A DNA stretch of 38,077 bases from Chara braunii (lineage: Eukaryota > Streptophyta > Charophyceae > Charales > Characeae): NCBI GenBank assembly GCA_003427395.1, contig BFEA01000251.1, forward strand, positions 1,410,719 to 1,448,795. The letters run 5' to 3'. The position numbers and the translations under genes were made by a program. The notes under the pieces were generated by a model. It made no database searches. It was not told where the DNA came from and saw only the letters and a list, made by a program, of their open reading frames with translations. Of this stretch, positions 19,841-29,136 are shown piece by piece; position 1 is the stretch's first letter; each line of letters begins with the position of its first letter.

Positions 19841-20065
19841 ATGGACGATCTAGATGGGAGAAAAAAAAGGGTCGAAGATCGAATCATAAAACCAATGGTA
19901 AAACAAATTAAGGAGTTCGACATCAAGATTCAAGATTGTGGGCCTAGCAAGAGTGAGAGTGAGCTGTGTAGGATAGAAGCAGCGACGAGGGCATTAGAAA
20001 TACTTTTCGGAGAGGAAAAAAATTTCTTAGGAAGAGATTATAGTAGTGAGGAAAAGGAGAGGTAA
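19841..20065 (+). CDS. Small charged hypothetical protein
   Basis: A 74-codon frame from ATG 19841, rich in Lys, Glu and Asp, with helical periodicity (KPMVKQIKEFDIKIQDC, then CRIEAATRALEIL). No paralogue is seen in the window and no domain is recognised. It lies between Z1 and the next frame in the same orientation. It may be part of a longer decayed ORF continuing toward 20160. Confidence 0.3.
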   Translation: MDDLDGRKKRVEDRIIKPMVKQIKEFDIKIQDCGPSKSESELCRIEAATRALEILFGEEKNFLGRDYSSEEKER

Positions 20066-20231
20066 TTTGAGTCGACGGAAAGGATAGAGGAGTTGTCAAA
20101 AGTTACAGCATCGAAAGAGAAGACCAATGTTGAAGGGACGTTGGACAATGAAAGGAGACGATGAGCTTTGAAAAATATTTTATGCGTATTGTAGGGAGGT
20201 CGGATAGACCAGTTGCTTGTGTGGTGATAGG

Positions 20232-20653
20232 TCCACCTGGAGAGACTCAACATAATCGAAGTAGCGGAGTGTACTCGACAAGTTGTGCAGAAAGCGCGAG
20301 TGACCGGACTCTGGGTAGGAAAGGGAAGCGCGTGTCTGATCAACTACTCGTTGTGCGTGTCTCCCTTCGATGAGCGGCCCGTGAGTAAGGCGTGGCGCGA
20401 GACCCCTAGAGAGGCTGAGAGACTCCTAGAAAGTGAGGCAGAAGTAGCTGGAGATTTAGCAAAGATCATAGTAGAAAGTTTCGTTCTTAGAATGTTCAAA
20501 GAGCACAACCGGTATTGGAACGAGTACCTTAAGACCTTAGCAGATATTGAAGATTTTGGGGATATAGACGACTTCGATACGTTCTATGAATTCTTGGAGG
20601 ATTCTACGGACAGAGTCCTGTTGGTCTTAGCACTAATCGCGACGGAATGCTAG
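20232..20653 (+). CDS. Uncharacterised pre-gag ORF with acidic C-terminus
   Basis: The frame is open from about 20232 to the TAG at 20651. Its first ATG is not obvious: a GTG/ATG-less lead reads LNIIEVAECTRQVVQKARV before the part starting at about 20285. It contains LWVGKGSACLINYSLCV, a long helix (PREAERLLESEAEVAGDL) and an acidic, Phe-rich tail (DIEDFGDIDDFDTFYEF). I recognise no family. Its amphipathic and acidic content argues for real coding ancestry. It lies directly upstream of Y2. Confidence 0.4.
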
Positions 20654-20734
20654 GTGGTTCATGGAGACGGATGAGAGATATCACTACCGGAGGCAGAGTT
20701 AGCGCGAAGAAGACGGAAGTTTTTGGTATGGAGC

Positions 20735-21174
20735 GGACCCAGTAAACTTGAGCACGAAAAAGTCCTTCAAGATTTGAGCGCTATTAGTAGACGGAAAATC
20801 TTTCCTTAGGAGGTAGTGAGGTATCAGAAGGCAAACAACGGTCGGGATAGAAATCAGTTTTATATGATGACCGCATACTTTCCCAACTTCGGAATATACC
20901 ACGTAGGTATATATTTACCTAGAGAGCGCGAGGAGTTCTGTGTCGACACGAGGTGTTGGAGGATAGCCGCGTGAAAGATGAGGGAAGAGAGAAAAGATTA
21001 GAAGACTTAGGAAAGACTGTCAAGGTCTGTGACGACATCTCGATTTTTGACGCCCTGCCTGGGCCGCCGATTCGGTATAGAGGATTGGAGCGGAATGGAT
21101 GGGAAGCGATAATAAATTTCGCTAGGACAGTCAGAACGAAGGGTGAGCCCAAGAAAACGGTAAAGAACGAATAG
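20735..21174 (+). pseudogene. Y2: family Y copy 2, stop and frameshift
   Basis: The same landmark order as Y1: a helix EKVLQDLSAISRRKIFP, then TAG where Y1 and Y3 have Tyr (PYE), EVVRYQ, FYMMTAYFPNFGIYHVGIY, RCWRIAA, a frameshift near 20953-20975, then ISIFDALPGPPIRYRGLERN, and WEAIINFARTVRTKG to a TAG at 21172. Loss of the tyrosine codon to a stop and the shift show decay. The shared motif with Y3 (IYxVxIYxPxER...RCW) is closer than with Y1. Function unknown. Confidence 0.55.
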
Positions 21175-21188
21175 GATGAAGCAATGAG

Positions 21189-21662
21189 TGAAGGGAGAGT
21201 TATCTGTGATTGCGAATTGCAGTCAAGAAGAGAGATTTCTTGCTGGAAACAGACCATCCGAGGAGAGACTAGAGACTATTTGTGGACTTTTGAGTTCCCT
21301 AGGGAGAAGAGAAGCGATTCCATATGAGGTAGAGAGGTACGAGTTTGTGGATAGCGGATGGGAGGAGATACGTCCATATGTGATGACTGTTAGGTTTATC
21401 CATGTAGATATATATGATGTGAGGATCTACCGACCTGCGGAGAGAGGAGAGGATCTTGTGTACGGGCGATGTTGGGAGCACGCAGAAGAGATAGTAGAAG
21501 CCGAAAGAGATAGATTACTATCGCTAGGAAGAAGCGTTAACTGGAGCACGTGGATAACGATCTTTGAAGGAATACCTAAGCCCTCAACACCGTATTAGAT
21601 CGCGCAGGAGTGGAACTTCCGCGCGGTGATTGAGCTCGCCTTACGACGTCAGGAGGTTGATG
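21189..21662 (+). pseudogene. Y3: family Y copy 3
   Basis: The frame of 21188-21598 is open for 136 codons and keeps GRREAIPYEVERYEFV, YVMTVRFIHVDIYDVRIY, RPAERGEDL, RCWEHAEEIVEAERDRLL and ITIFEGIPKP. It stops at TAG 21596. In-frame sequence past the stop still matches the family (WNFRAVIELALRRQ), so the stop is probably secondary. The real start is uncertain: no ATG is shared with Y1. It sits directly after Y2 and before Z2, in the same orientation as gag. Confidence 0.55.
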
Positions 21663-21986
21663 GCAAAAGGAGGTGAGTACCCATTGGCGGGAGTCAGTGC
21701 AGTGCGGCAAGGATTGGGTGATTTGAAGAGGAGGACATCGATCGATTTACGAGACCGGTTGCGAGCTTGTACTCGTGAGGAGTTACGCACAAGAGGGAGT
21801 GCGATTTGTAGAGGAGTCAGGAGTCCTGAGACAGGAGTATAAGAGGTCAGGAGAGTTGCTGCCTGTATAGAGGAACTGGACAGACGACTTTTTCTCGACA
21901 CTGGGATACAAGGTGTCGAAGGGACACACGAGATCCTAGATGAGACCGGAAGACAGATAGTGATATTGAGGGCGGTTGAGAGTTAG
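21630..21986 (+). pseudogene. Z2: family Z copy 2, internal stop
   Basis: A single frame runs from 21630 to TAG 21984-21986, broken by one TAA at 21840-21842. It is Arg/Leu/Glu-rich, with IDLRDRLRACTREELRTRG before the stop, and VRRVAACIEELDRRLFLDTG and IVILRAVES after it. It resembles Z1 (19521-19772) in landmark order. It ends 27 bp before the three 26-bp repeats and about 160 bp before gag. Function unknown. Confidence 0.45.
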
Positions 21987-22012
21987 ATTTAGGCATTTAG
22001 AGATCGGCGGGG

Positions 22013-22090
22013 CTAGTTCTGACATTAGGTCCGGGCTGCTAGTTCTGACATTAGGTCCGGGCTGCCAGTTCTGACATTACGTCCGGGTTG
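22013..22090 (+). repeat. Three tandem 26-bp repeats before gag
   Basis: The unit CTAGTTCTGACATTAGGTCC plus GGGCTG occurs at 22013-22038 and 22039-22064, and with four changes at 22065-22090. The core AGGTCCGGGCT followed by TTGTT-like text reappears at 29122-29136, directly before the 3' LTR. Too few units and no spacers, so not a CRISPR array. It may be a regulatory or priming sequence. The gag ATG is 58 bp downstream. Confidence 0.85.
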
Positions 22091-22147
22091 CTTGTTCATG
22101 GGGTGGGGACAATAGACTCCTAGTACAAACTCAAGCCGGAAGGGGAG

Positions 22148-24294
22148 TTGAAGTGTATGGAGTCTGACACGATGGGTCCACATTCGGATGAGGAACAACA
22201 GACCGCTGTATACCGAGCATCACCGGATCGTGCTCTACGAGACCTCAAGGAGCATATCAGGCAGAACACCCCTTTGAGGTGTGTAAAGCAACTAGATGAT
22301 GGAGAGCCGGAGGTAATGGCCTATCCGGTCGTCACAGAGCCAAACAAGACCGCCACGGCAGTACGGATGGAGAGTCGAACCGAACGTCCGAGTTTTCAAC
22401 AAGAGTCGACTATTCGACGTTCACCTACGTATGAGCGAAGAGACGATAGAGGTGACCGAGGAAGGGATGACTGGAGAGACCAGTACATCAGGGAGCAGCT
22501 TTGGAGAGACATAGAGAGGGTTGCATCGCCCAGGCGGATCTACGACCCGCAGACGGGCGAGTCGTACTCCCTACCACACGAGAGGAGAGACATGTTCATC
22601 ATCTTGCACCAACCTTCGGAATTAGACACAAGACCTCCCATTTTCAAGGGATACGGTATTACTGAGTATCTCGAGAAGTACGAGCTACACGCGTATCGTA
22701 GTCAATGGTCGGAGGACGAAATAATAGATAACTTCCTATTTAACACGGACCCAAGCTTGAGTCAAGTGATTAAAGAAGCCAGACCCAAAGATAGACGATG
22801 GACTACCTATAAGGCCAGTCTCTACGAGCTCTTCAAGCTAGAAGACATTAAGTATTCAATCCGAGACTTGGAACAGATGACTCAGGGTGAGGATGAGAGT
22901 GTACAGGCTTTTGGGAGGCGATTCCAGAAGATTTCCGATGCCCTTATTGCTAAAGGGAAGTTGTCGGAGGTCGAGAGATGCACGATCTTCATTGGTCGAC
23001 TGCCCTGAGGGAAGCAGAAGGGAGTACTGAGACAAATGCCTCACGATAAGTTAGACTTTGCCCCGGTACTTAAGTTGGCAATGAAGGCTGAGGCCGATGA
23101 CTACAAGGATTTAGTCTGGAGAGGGATGCAGGGTAGGGATTTCTCTCTCTATCGGGAGTACGAGGCGGATAGATTCCCAGACTTTAATGATCAGCCTTGA
23201 GCAGATCGACGATATTTGATGGATAGAGACAGACCATAACCACCAAGGGACAGAGAGTCGGTGATAGACGAAGTGAGAGAGATGAGAGAGATGATGAAGG
23301 GAATGGCCAGGCAGATGGCCAATATATACGGAACAAGCCTGGTTTCCCCTATTCGTTGCGATGGAACCGCAGGAACACTGGTCCGTGGAGGAGCATCGAG
23401 GATAGGAACCCTCGTACGCTAGCAGACTATCGCGCAAGAGAGAGGGACGACGATGCTTGGCGGCGTAGAGATGACGACATCGACAGAGACCGCCGACGTG
23501 ACAGGTATCGGGGAGTAGGCTCTTTTAGTCGAGGAGGAAGGTTGAAGCAATATCCGCGCAGTCCCAGGTATGGAGGGAACGGGGAAGGATACTGGAGCCC
23601 ATGAAATTTTAATTTAAGGGACAGAGATGACTCCCGCGGCAGATGGGAATCAGACAGGGACCACCGTGATGGATATCGTGGTGAATACAAGAGGACAGAG
23701 CGAGGTGGGGGTCACCGAGAAGACTCACGCGGGCAGTACGATCGAGGAGGATACCCTGAGTCGCCTGGGTACCCAAAGTCTTCTAACTACCCGAAGTCTC
23801 CGGGGCCGTCCACTCAAGATGTTAGACCTGCGAGAGGACCAACTATTAGGGGCACAGACGAGAGACCCCCTACTCCGAGGAATTCCTGCATTTATTGCAG
23901 GTCATATGATGATGTGAAGAGAGATTGTCCTGACCTCAGGCGGGCTATAGATGAAGGACTTGTTGTACTTGATGATCGCAAGTACGTCAAGTGGGAAGAT
24001 GACCTCGGTGACGTGTCGATGTTCCCTTCGATAAAGGAAAACGTCGAAGCCAGGCGGGTACGACCGAGTAAGGGTAAAGAGGTGGCAAGGAGCCAGAGTG
24101 TGCGATTGAGTTTGCCTTCCGATGACGGGGCGCCGACGACACCTATACAGGTAGCAGCGACTAAGTCTACAAGGGCGTCTTCCTCTAAGAAGACTGACAC
24201 GGATTATGTGATGGCAGAGAAGGATGGGCAGAGGATTGAAGAAAGGAAGTCATATTTTTGTTGTGCAAGCGCAGTGCCCGAAAGTTTACTATGA
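22148..24294 (+). pseudogene. P gag: capsid, Arg-rich linker and zinc knuckle
   Basis: Gag would build the cytoplasmic particle. The ATG at 22148 opens a 286-codon frame. Residues about 160-286 are a capsid-type domain (PIFKGYGITEYLEKYELHAY, YELFKLEDIKYSIRDLEQMT, VQAFGRRFQKISDAL). The frame breaks at TGA 23006, but homologous text goes on. After a frameshift the frame at 23356 encodes an Arg/Asp-rich linker, has one stop at 23602, and reaches a zinc knuckle at 23887-23928 of form C-x2-C-x4-D-x4-C: the zinc-binding His is Asp (GAT at 23911). It ends at 24292. At least one frameshift and two stops make it non-functional. Confidence 0.75.
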
Positions 24295-24971
24295 AGAGCA
24301 CCTTGGACGATATCGATACAGTTGAGTCTCTCAGACGCGCGCTTAGGCAACCAATGCAGTGCACGATACTTGAGTACTTGGCGGCTTCGAGACCCGTGCG
24401 AGATGAGCTACAAATGATCACGCGCAAGACGCGCATTCCTCTGGGAGACGAAGTCTAGATGACTTCCAAACCAGAGCTACCCTCCGATGCAGTATCGGGA
24501 GTATGCGCTAACGCTGAACGTGCAGCGACAATATATTTGGATGGGATGGAGGACGTGCCTCTTGACAAGTTTTACATTCTAGGGAGTGGGACAATGGAGA
24601 CCATTCTCAATGACGAGGTAGTCCTCCATGCGGTGATTGACAATGGCAGCGAAGCTTTCATCATAGATGAGGAACTCGTCGTGCGATTAGGGCTGGACCT
24701 CGACGGGTCCTACCTGTTCGAGATAGAGACGGTTGATGGAAGGAAGCAGAAGATCTCCGGGGTCTGTCATAAGGCAGCGATTGAGGTCGAAGGGTTACGC
24801 GTGCTAATGCCTATTTTTGTTGTTAGGGACTACAGTTCGGAGTTACTACGGGGGCGAACGTGGCTGAGCCATGTCCATGCGGTTACTATAGAACGACCGG
24901 ACGGAAGCCATATGCTTTCTATTAAACATCCGGATGGTGGGCGGATCATGATAGAGACAGTCGAGCCTTGA
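24258..24971 (+). pseudogene. P aspartic protease
   Basis: A retropepsin, the enzyme that cuts Gag-Pol inside the particle. The same frame is open from 24258 with a single TAG at 24456. In the part beginning at 24459 the active-site loop is VVLHAVIDNGSEAFI, with Asp61-Asn62-Gly63-Ser64 in place of the usual D-S/T-G. Downstream landmarks are LDGSYLFEIETVDG and LLRGRTWLSHVHAV, the latter equivalent to the 'ILGxxWL' motif. It ends at TGA 24969. About 24972-25250 is a linker with a stop near 25060 and a GC-rich hairpin-like insert around 25198-25225. Confidence 0.7.
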
Positions 24972-25252
24972 GATCCGAGGAACAGAGCGGTCCTAGCAGC
25001 TGGTGGTCGCAAGCCGGTTGCACTCGCGAGTCACTTGTTGTGCTTTCGCGAAAAGAAGTAGGGCACATTGCTTACAGAAGAAGAAGGACGGATAGTGGAA
25101 GTCAAGGACTTAGGCAATCGGGTCCTTGTGGGAGATAACTCCTATCCTAAAGTGGAAGATGAGGAATTCGGAGGCATGATCTCGGTTTTTTTTTTAAGGG
25201 CGCAGCCCCCTACGGGGGGCAACCAAGGAAGCACAAGACAATAGCTCAGAAA

Positions 25253-26230
25253 GTTAAGCCGGCGGCGGTAGCTCGAGAGCGATCTGAACTAGATGGGGTA
25301 TCTGAGGAAGAGATCGCTAGGAAGATTAAGGAAAGGAAGAAAAAGGAGTCGCAACGGCTGACAGAAGAACGAATAGCGGAGATGGACATAAGAGATGAAA
25401 ATTTGACTGAACAAGAGAAGGAGCGCGTGCTAGAAGTTCTTAACACCTGCGATAAGGCCATAACTTTTAGTGATGCAGAAAGAGGAAGGATTGATCCTAG
25501 GTATGCCAAACCAACCAGGATCTACACGATCCCGCATACTCCATGGAATGATGCAGGGTGGAAGTTTGCACAGAAAGAGAAGGAAGAAGTAATCGTCTTT
25601 CTAAATGAGAAGATGGCATCCCACGTGGCGGAATCGTCTGATAGCGCTTACACGAATAGGTGGTTCTTCTTACGGAAGCCTAATGGGAAGATCAGGTGGA
25701 TTCAGGACCTTCAGAAGGTCAATGCGGTTACAATTCGAGATGTGGGTTCCATACCGCATGCCGATCTATTAGCAGAGGGAGTGACAGGTAGGTCTATCTA
25801 CTCTGTCTGCGATATCTTTTCGGGTTATAATGAGATACCCATAGATCCTAGGGATAGGCACCTCACTGCCATGCACACACGATTTGGATTAGTGCAGATG
25901 ATGGTCGTACCCATTGGGTGGACCAATGGGGTTGCGGTCTTCCAGAGAGCTATGGTAGCTGTTCTGAAGGACTTCATTCCTGATAAAGTTGAAGTCTTTC
26001 TAGACGACTTCCCGATAAAAGGGCCTGTAATGAAAGATGAGACGAAGGTTGTTCCTGGCGTCAGGAGATTCGTGGAACAGCACTTGACAGACATATACGC
26101 GGTCTTGGAACAGCTAGATGAAGCTAACTTGACGGTTAATGGGACGAAGAGTCGGTGGGTTGTCTCGACGATTAAAATTTTAGGATTCATATGTGATTCG
26201 AGAGGGCGCCGAGTGGACTTTGCAAGCTAG
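25253..26230 (+). CDS. P reverse transcriptase
   Basis: RT copies element RNA into DNA. The frame is open from about 25253 and has an ATG at 25382 (282 codons to the TAG at 26228). Counting from 25382: fingers WFFLRKPNGKIRWIQDLQK at 94-112, with NAVTIRD at 114-120; first catalytic Asp144 in SVCDIFSGYNE; and VEVFLDD at 203-209 with Asp208/Asp209, a Phe replacing Tyr of YxDD. All three catalytic aspartates are kept. The DLQ-x-VNAVTIRD signature differs from the IDYRxLN form of M1 and M2, so P belongs to another gypsy lineage. The TAG comes soon after the thumb begins, and related sequence continues past it. Confidence 0.75.
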   Translation, partial: VKPAAVARERSELDGVSEEEIARKIKERKKKESQRLTEERIAEMDIRDENLTEQEKERVLEVLNTCDKAITFSDAERGRIDPRYAKPTRIYTIPHTPWNDAGWKFAQKEKEEVIVFLNEKMASHVAESSDSAYTNRWFFLRKPNGKIRWIQDLQKVNAVTIRDVGSIPHADLLAEGVTGRSIYSVCDIFSGYNEIPIDPRDRHLTAMHTRFGLVQMMVVPIGWTNGVAVFQRAMVAVLKDFIPDKVEVFLDDFPIKGPVMKDETKVVPGVRRFVEQHLTDIYAVLEQLDEANLTVNGTKSRWVVSTIKILGFICDSRGRRVDFAS

Positions 26231-26820
26231 ATAAACTCCTGAACTGGCCGACTCCATTGCATAGCGCTACCGAAGTCCGCCAATTCCTAGGTGTTGTGGG
26301 CTACCGGCGGATTTTCATACGTGGATATGCCGAGAAGGCAGAACCTTTGTGAACTCTCCTCAGGAAGCGGTTTTACTGAGATTCCCCCCAGGAGCTTGCG
26401 GTACAAACCCTCCAGGAAGAATTTAAAGAAGGAGGACGAATCTTGGGAGTACCATTTTTTTAGGACGAGATTAGCAGATCCTTCATAGTGTCTACGGACG
26501 TCGGACCATATTCTGTTGGAGGGCTGCTTTCTCAAAAGGACGTTGACGGTAAGGATAGGCCGCCGAGATTCGAGAGTCGTACGCTCAACACCGCTGAATG
26601 CAACTACAGTCAATGGTATTTAGATGCGTTTAGACACTATATATACGGGAGACGATTCGTTCTACGAGTAGACCCTACGGTCGTGGCATCCGTTTTATAG
26701 AAAAACTTCAGTCCGACTTCCCCACGATTGCGTGATGGCTGATCAGGATCCGACTCTACGATTATACTGTGGAAAGAATCTCGAGAACAAAGAATGCGGT
26801 AGCTGATGGGCTTTTCCGGA
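26231..26820 (+). pseudogene. P RNase H remnant, catalytic Glu deleted
   Basis: RNase H removes element RNA from the RNA-DNA hybrid. Connection sequence (VRQFLGVVGY, about 26277) is followed by frames with stops near 26350 and 26460. The frame at 26488-26700 starts inside the first active-site strand (STDVGPYSVGGLLSQKDVDG). It continues through ESRTLNTAECNYSQ and FRHYIYGRRFVLRVDPT. Between NYSQ and FRHYIYG the segment that normally carries the catalytic Glu is missing or scrambled. The domain ends around ISRTKNAVADGLFRI (about 26772-26817), equivalent to the 'NxxADxLSR' motif, with further frame breaks at 26698-26770. Confidence 0.65.
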
Positions 26821-27791
26821 TTCCGATTGAGGCGGAGCGACCAATAGCGGCAGCTGCACTGACTATGGATGAGCCTAGATGGACTGAACGCTTCCTAGTT
26901 AAGCTTTATGAAGGTAAGTATCGGACGATAGGACTGCATCTGTCGGGAGAAGAGAGTTCTGACTCGAAGATTAGGAGACAGGCAGCACAGTACTGCCTTA
27001 GATCTGGACATTTGTTATGCAGGCCTACCGGATCAGGAATGCCTCTGCGAGTGATTTGTGACCCGGAGGAGAGACAGTCCATGATGGCAGAACTACATGA
27101 CGGTGTGGTTGGTGGACATAGAGGTGTGAAGGGAACATATGAGAAGGTCCGCAAATTATATTAGTGGGAAGGACAATACAAGGATGTTGAAAGGTACTGC
27201 GTGACCTGTGAGGACTGCCAGAAAAGATCGTTTGTGAGATACAAGGAGCCGATACATCCTTCGTATCCTACTAGACCCGGTGAGAAAGTACATATTGATC
27301 TACTGAAGATGCCGAAGGACGAATATGAATTATGTCGTGAACGTCAGAGACGATCTCACGAGGTTTGTCGACGGAAAACCTATTAGGACTAAGGCAGCTA
27401 GAGAAGTAAAGAACTTTGTTCTGGAATATCTATTTAGGTATGGGTGCGTCAGTAGGATTGTGATGGATAGAGAGGCGGAGTTTCTGGCGGACGAAGTCCA
27501 AAACGTATTCAAGAAAGCGGGAGCTAGGGTGTCGATAGCCACTGCCTATCACCCCCAGTCCAACGCGCCGGTAGAGCGAGGCCACCAGTCATTGATAGCA
27601 TCATTGTCCAAGTGGTGTAGAGGGAAAGATAGTGACTGGCCGAAATGCTTCCGGTACGCGATTTGGGCAGATAATGTCACAGTTCGAGCTAGCACAGGAT
27701 ACCCGCCTTACACTCTATGGTTCGGGAGACACTGCCCTCTGCCCATAGAATTTCATGTTGATAGTTGGACTACAGTTGACTGGGCGGATAG

Positions 27792-27833
27792 CTATGAATC
27801 CCCCGCGGCCGCGGCGACCGCAGGCCCGCGGTC

Positions 27834-27864
<31 letters not shown>

Positions 27865-27873
27865 TCAGAAAAC

Positions 27874-27910
<37 letters not shown>

Positions 27911-28302
27911 GAAAACTCTGAACAAAATATATGTTATGCCAAAAAAAAATTAAACTGACCAACTTTTGCCTTGGGGTCATATCAAAACTCGTTACCAAAT
28001 TTGAGATAAAAAACAAACAAAATCCTTTATTTTTCTTACTAAAAGAATAAAGCGAAGAACTTTTGCCTGAGGGATTTCTGTTTTTCATTTTTTTTCAAAT
28101 CCAAAACGAAGTCAAAAAATAAAACTAAAAATATACGGCTGTAGAGCGCATAGTTTTTGTTATATTTTTGGCCTATTATCCTAGGAATTAAAAATGTCGG
28201 GGGTTTCCGACCGCGACCCTCGCCCGCAGCCGACCTCGGCGGTCGGGATCCCGACCGTGGGCCGAGATTGACCCCGCGGTCATGACCGCGGGGGATTCAT
28301 AG
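27792..28302. mobile_element. 511-bp inverted-repeat element (MITE) with 8-bp target duplication
   Basis: Perfect 17-bp inverted ends: CTATGAATCCCCCGCGG at 27792-27808 and its complement at 28286-28302. GCGGATAG flanks it on both sides (27784-27791 and 28303-28310). Removing the element and one duplicate restores continuous integrase sequence. The ends are GC-rich and the middle is AT-rich with two long A runs (27838-27863 and about 27880-27906). It encodes no transposase. An 8-bp duplication suits hAT elements, but the terminal bases are not the usual hAT ones, so the superfamily is open. The poly-Lys frames through it are artefacts. Confidence 0.9.
28240..28293. repeat. Two perfect palindromes at the right end of the inserted element
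   Basis: CGGTCGGGATCCCGACCG (18 bp, 28240-28257) and a 22-bp palindrome centred on GGTCATGACC (28272-28293) both equal their reverse complements. The second overlaps the terminal inverted repeat. The CCGCGGTCA unit also occurs near the left end (about 27825-27834), so these may be subterminal protein-binding sites. Confidence 0.8.
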
Positions 28303-29115
28303 GCGGATAGTATGTGTCACGAGAGGAGTTTCTGGCAGCGAGGACTAGACAGATAGCCTACGGATTAGAGGACAACCTCATGACTGCAGCCAATCATCGA
28401 CTGGCGGTGGAAAGGGAGAAAGGCAAGGTGAGATGAGATAAAGATGTCAGAGTTAGAAAGGAGAAGATAAGAGTGAGTGATATGGTGCTTCTTTATGATG
28501 CAGCGTTAGAAAGGACGTGGTCAGGAAAGTTGGCTAACCGATGGATGTGACCCTATCGCGTGGTAGACGCACTCAGTTGGGGAGCATATATGATTGCTGA
28601 GTTAGATGGGTCAAGTGGAAGGATCCTATGGTAGGGGCTAGACTGAAATTGTTTAGGCCAAAGGAAACTCCTACTCCTGCCCTGAGACTGTTAGACCGCA
28701 AGATGAAGGGAAAAGCGAAGGAGACAGATCAAGGACCGTCGAGACAGTTCGAGATAGGCGAGAGTTCGAAAAAAAGGAAGAAAATGGAGACCGGAAGAGT
28801 AAAGGGTTTGACGCACGGTAAGAAAAGGAGATGGTTTTTCGTGCTATGGAGACCTAAGCACAGAGTCCGCGTTAGACGAGGAGGAACATTTATGGCACTG
28901 CTACTCCGACGAGGGAAGAAACCGAAGGACAATCGTTTACCTAGACTCAAGCGACTGGTACGTAAGAAAGGAAAGAAGCACCCTCTCAGTCCTAGAGTTC
29001 CCGAAAAACCCAAGCACCAGACACAGAAGCGGAAACATAAGGGTCACGCGCGCGTGGTCAGCTTAAATCTTATTCGACTCGTCTAACTGAGGCGGAGCGG
29101 GCTCGACGGGGGCGT

Positions 29116-29136
29116 CGAGAGGAGGTCCGGGCTTGT
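29116..29136 (+). other. Weak polypurine-tract candidate of P
   Basis: GAGAGGAGG (29116-29124) is the only purine run just upstream of the 3' LTR. It is separated from the LTR by TCCGGGCTTGTT, whereas true tracts usually abut the LTR. The intervening core matches the pre-gag 26-bp repeats. Confidence 0.3.

Larger units (their letters stand above)
26820..29086 (+). pseudogene. P integrase with basic C-terminal tail, interrupted by an inserted element
   Basis: The N-terminal zinc-binding motif is ELHDGVVGGHRGVKG with CVTCEDC (about 27090-27220), broken by TAG at 27162. The core has its first Asp in KVHIDLLKMP (about 27288-27317), a +1 frameshift near 27330, then Asp48 (IVMDREAEF) and Glu84 (APVERGHQSL) of the frame from 27325. 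That is exactly D-x35-E, so all three catalytic residues survive. The domain after the core is interrupted at 27792-28302 by a transposable element. Coding-like sequence resumes (EEFLAARTRQIAYGLEDNL, VSDMVLLYDAALERTWSGKL) with stops at about 28433 and 28548. The last frame (28628-29086) is a Lys/Arg-rich tail of about 150 residues with no chromodomain. Confidence 0.7.

Noticed and set aside
22013-22090. CRISPR-like array
   Set aside because: Three abutting 26-bp units without spacers in a eukaryotic retroelement.
27755-28088. Poly-Lys and poly-Phe frames
   Set aside because: Caused by A runs inside the inserted MITE.
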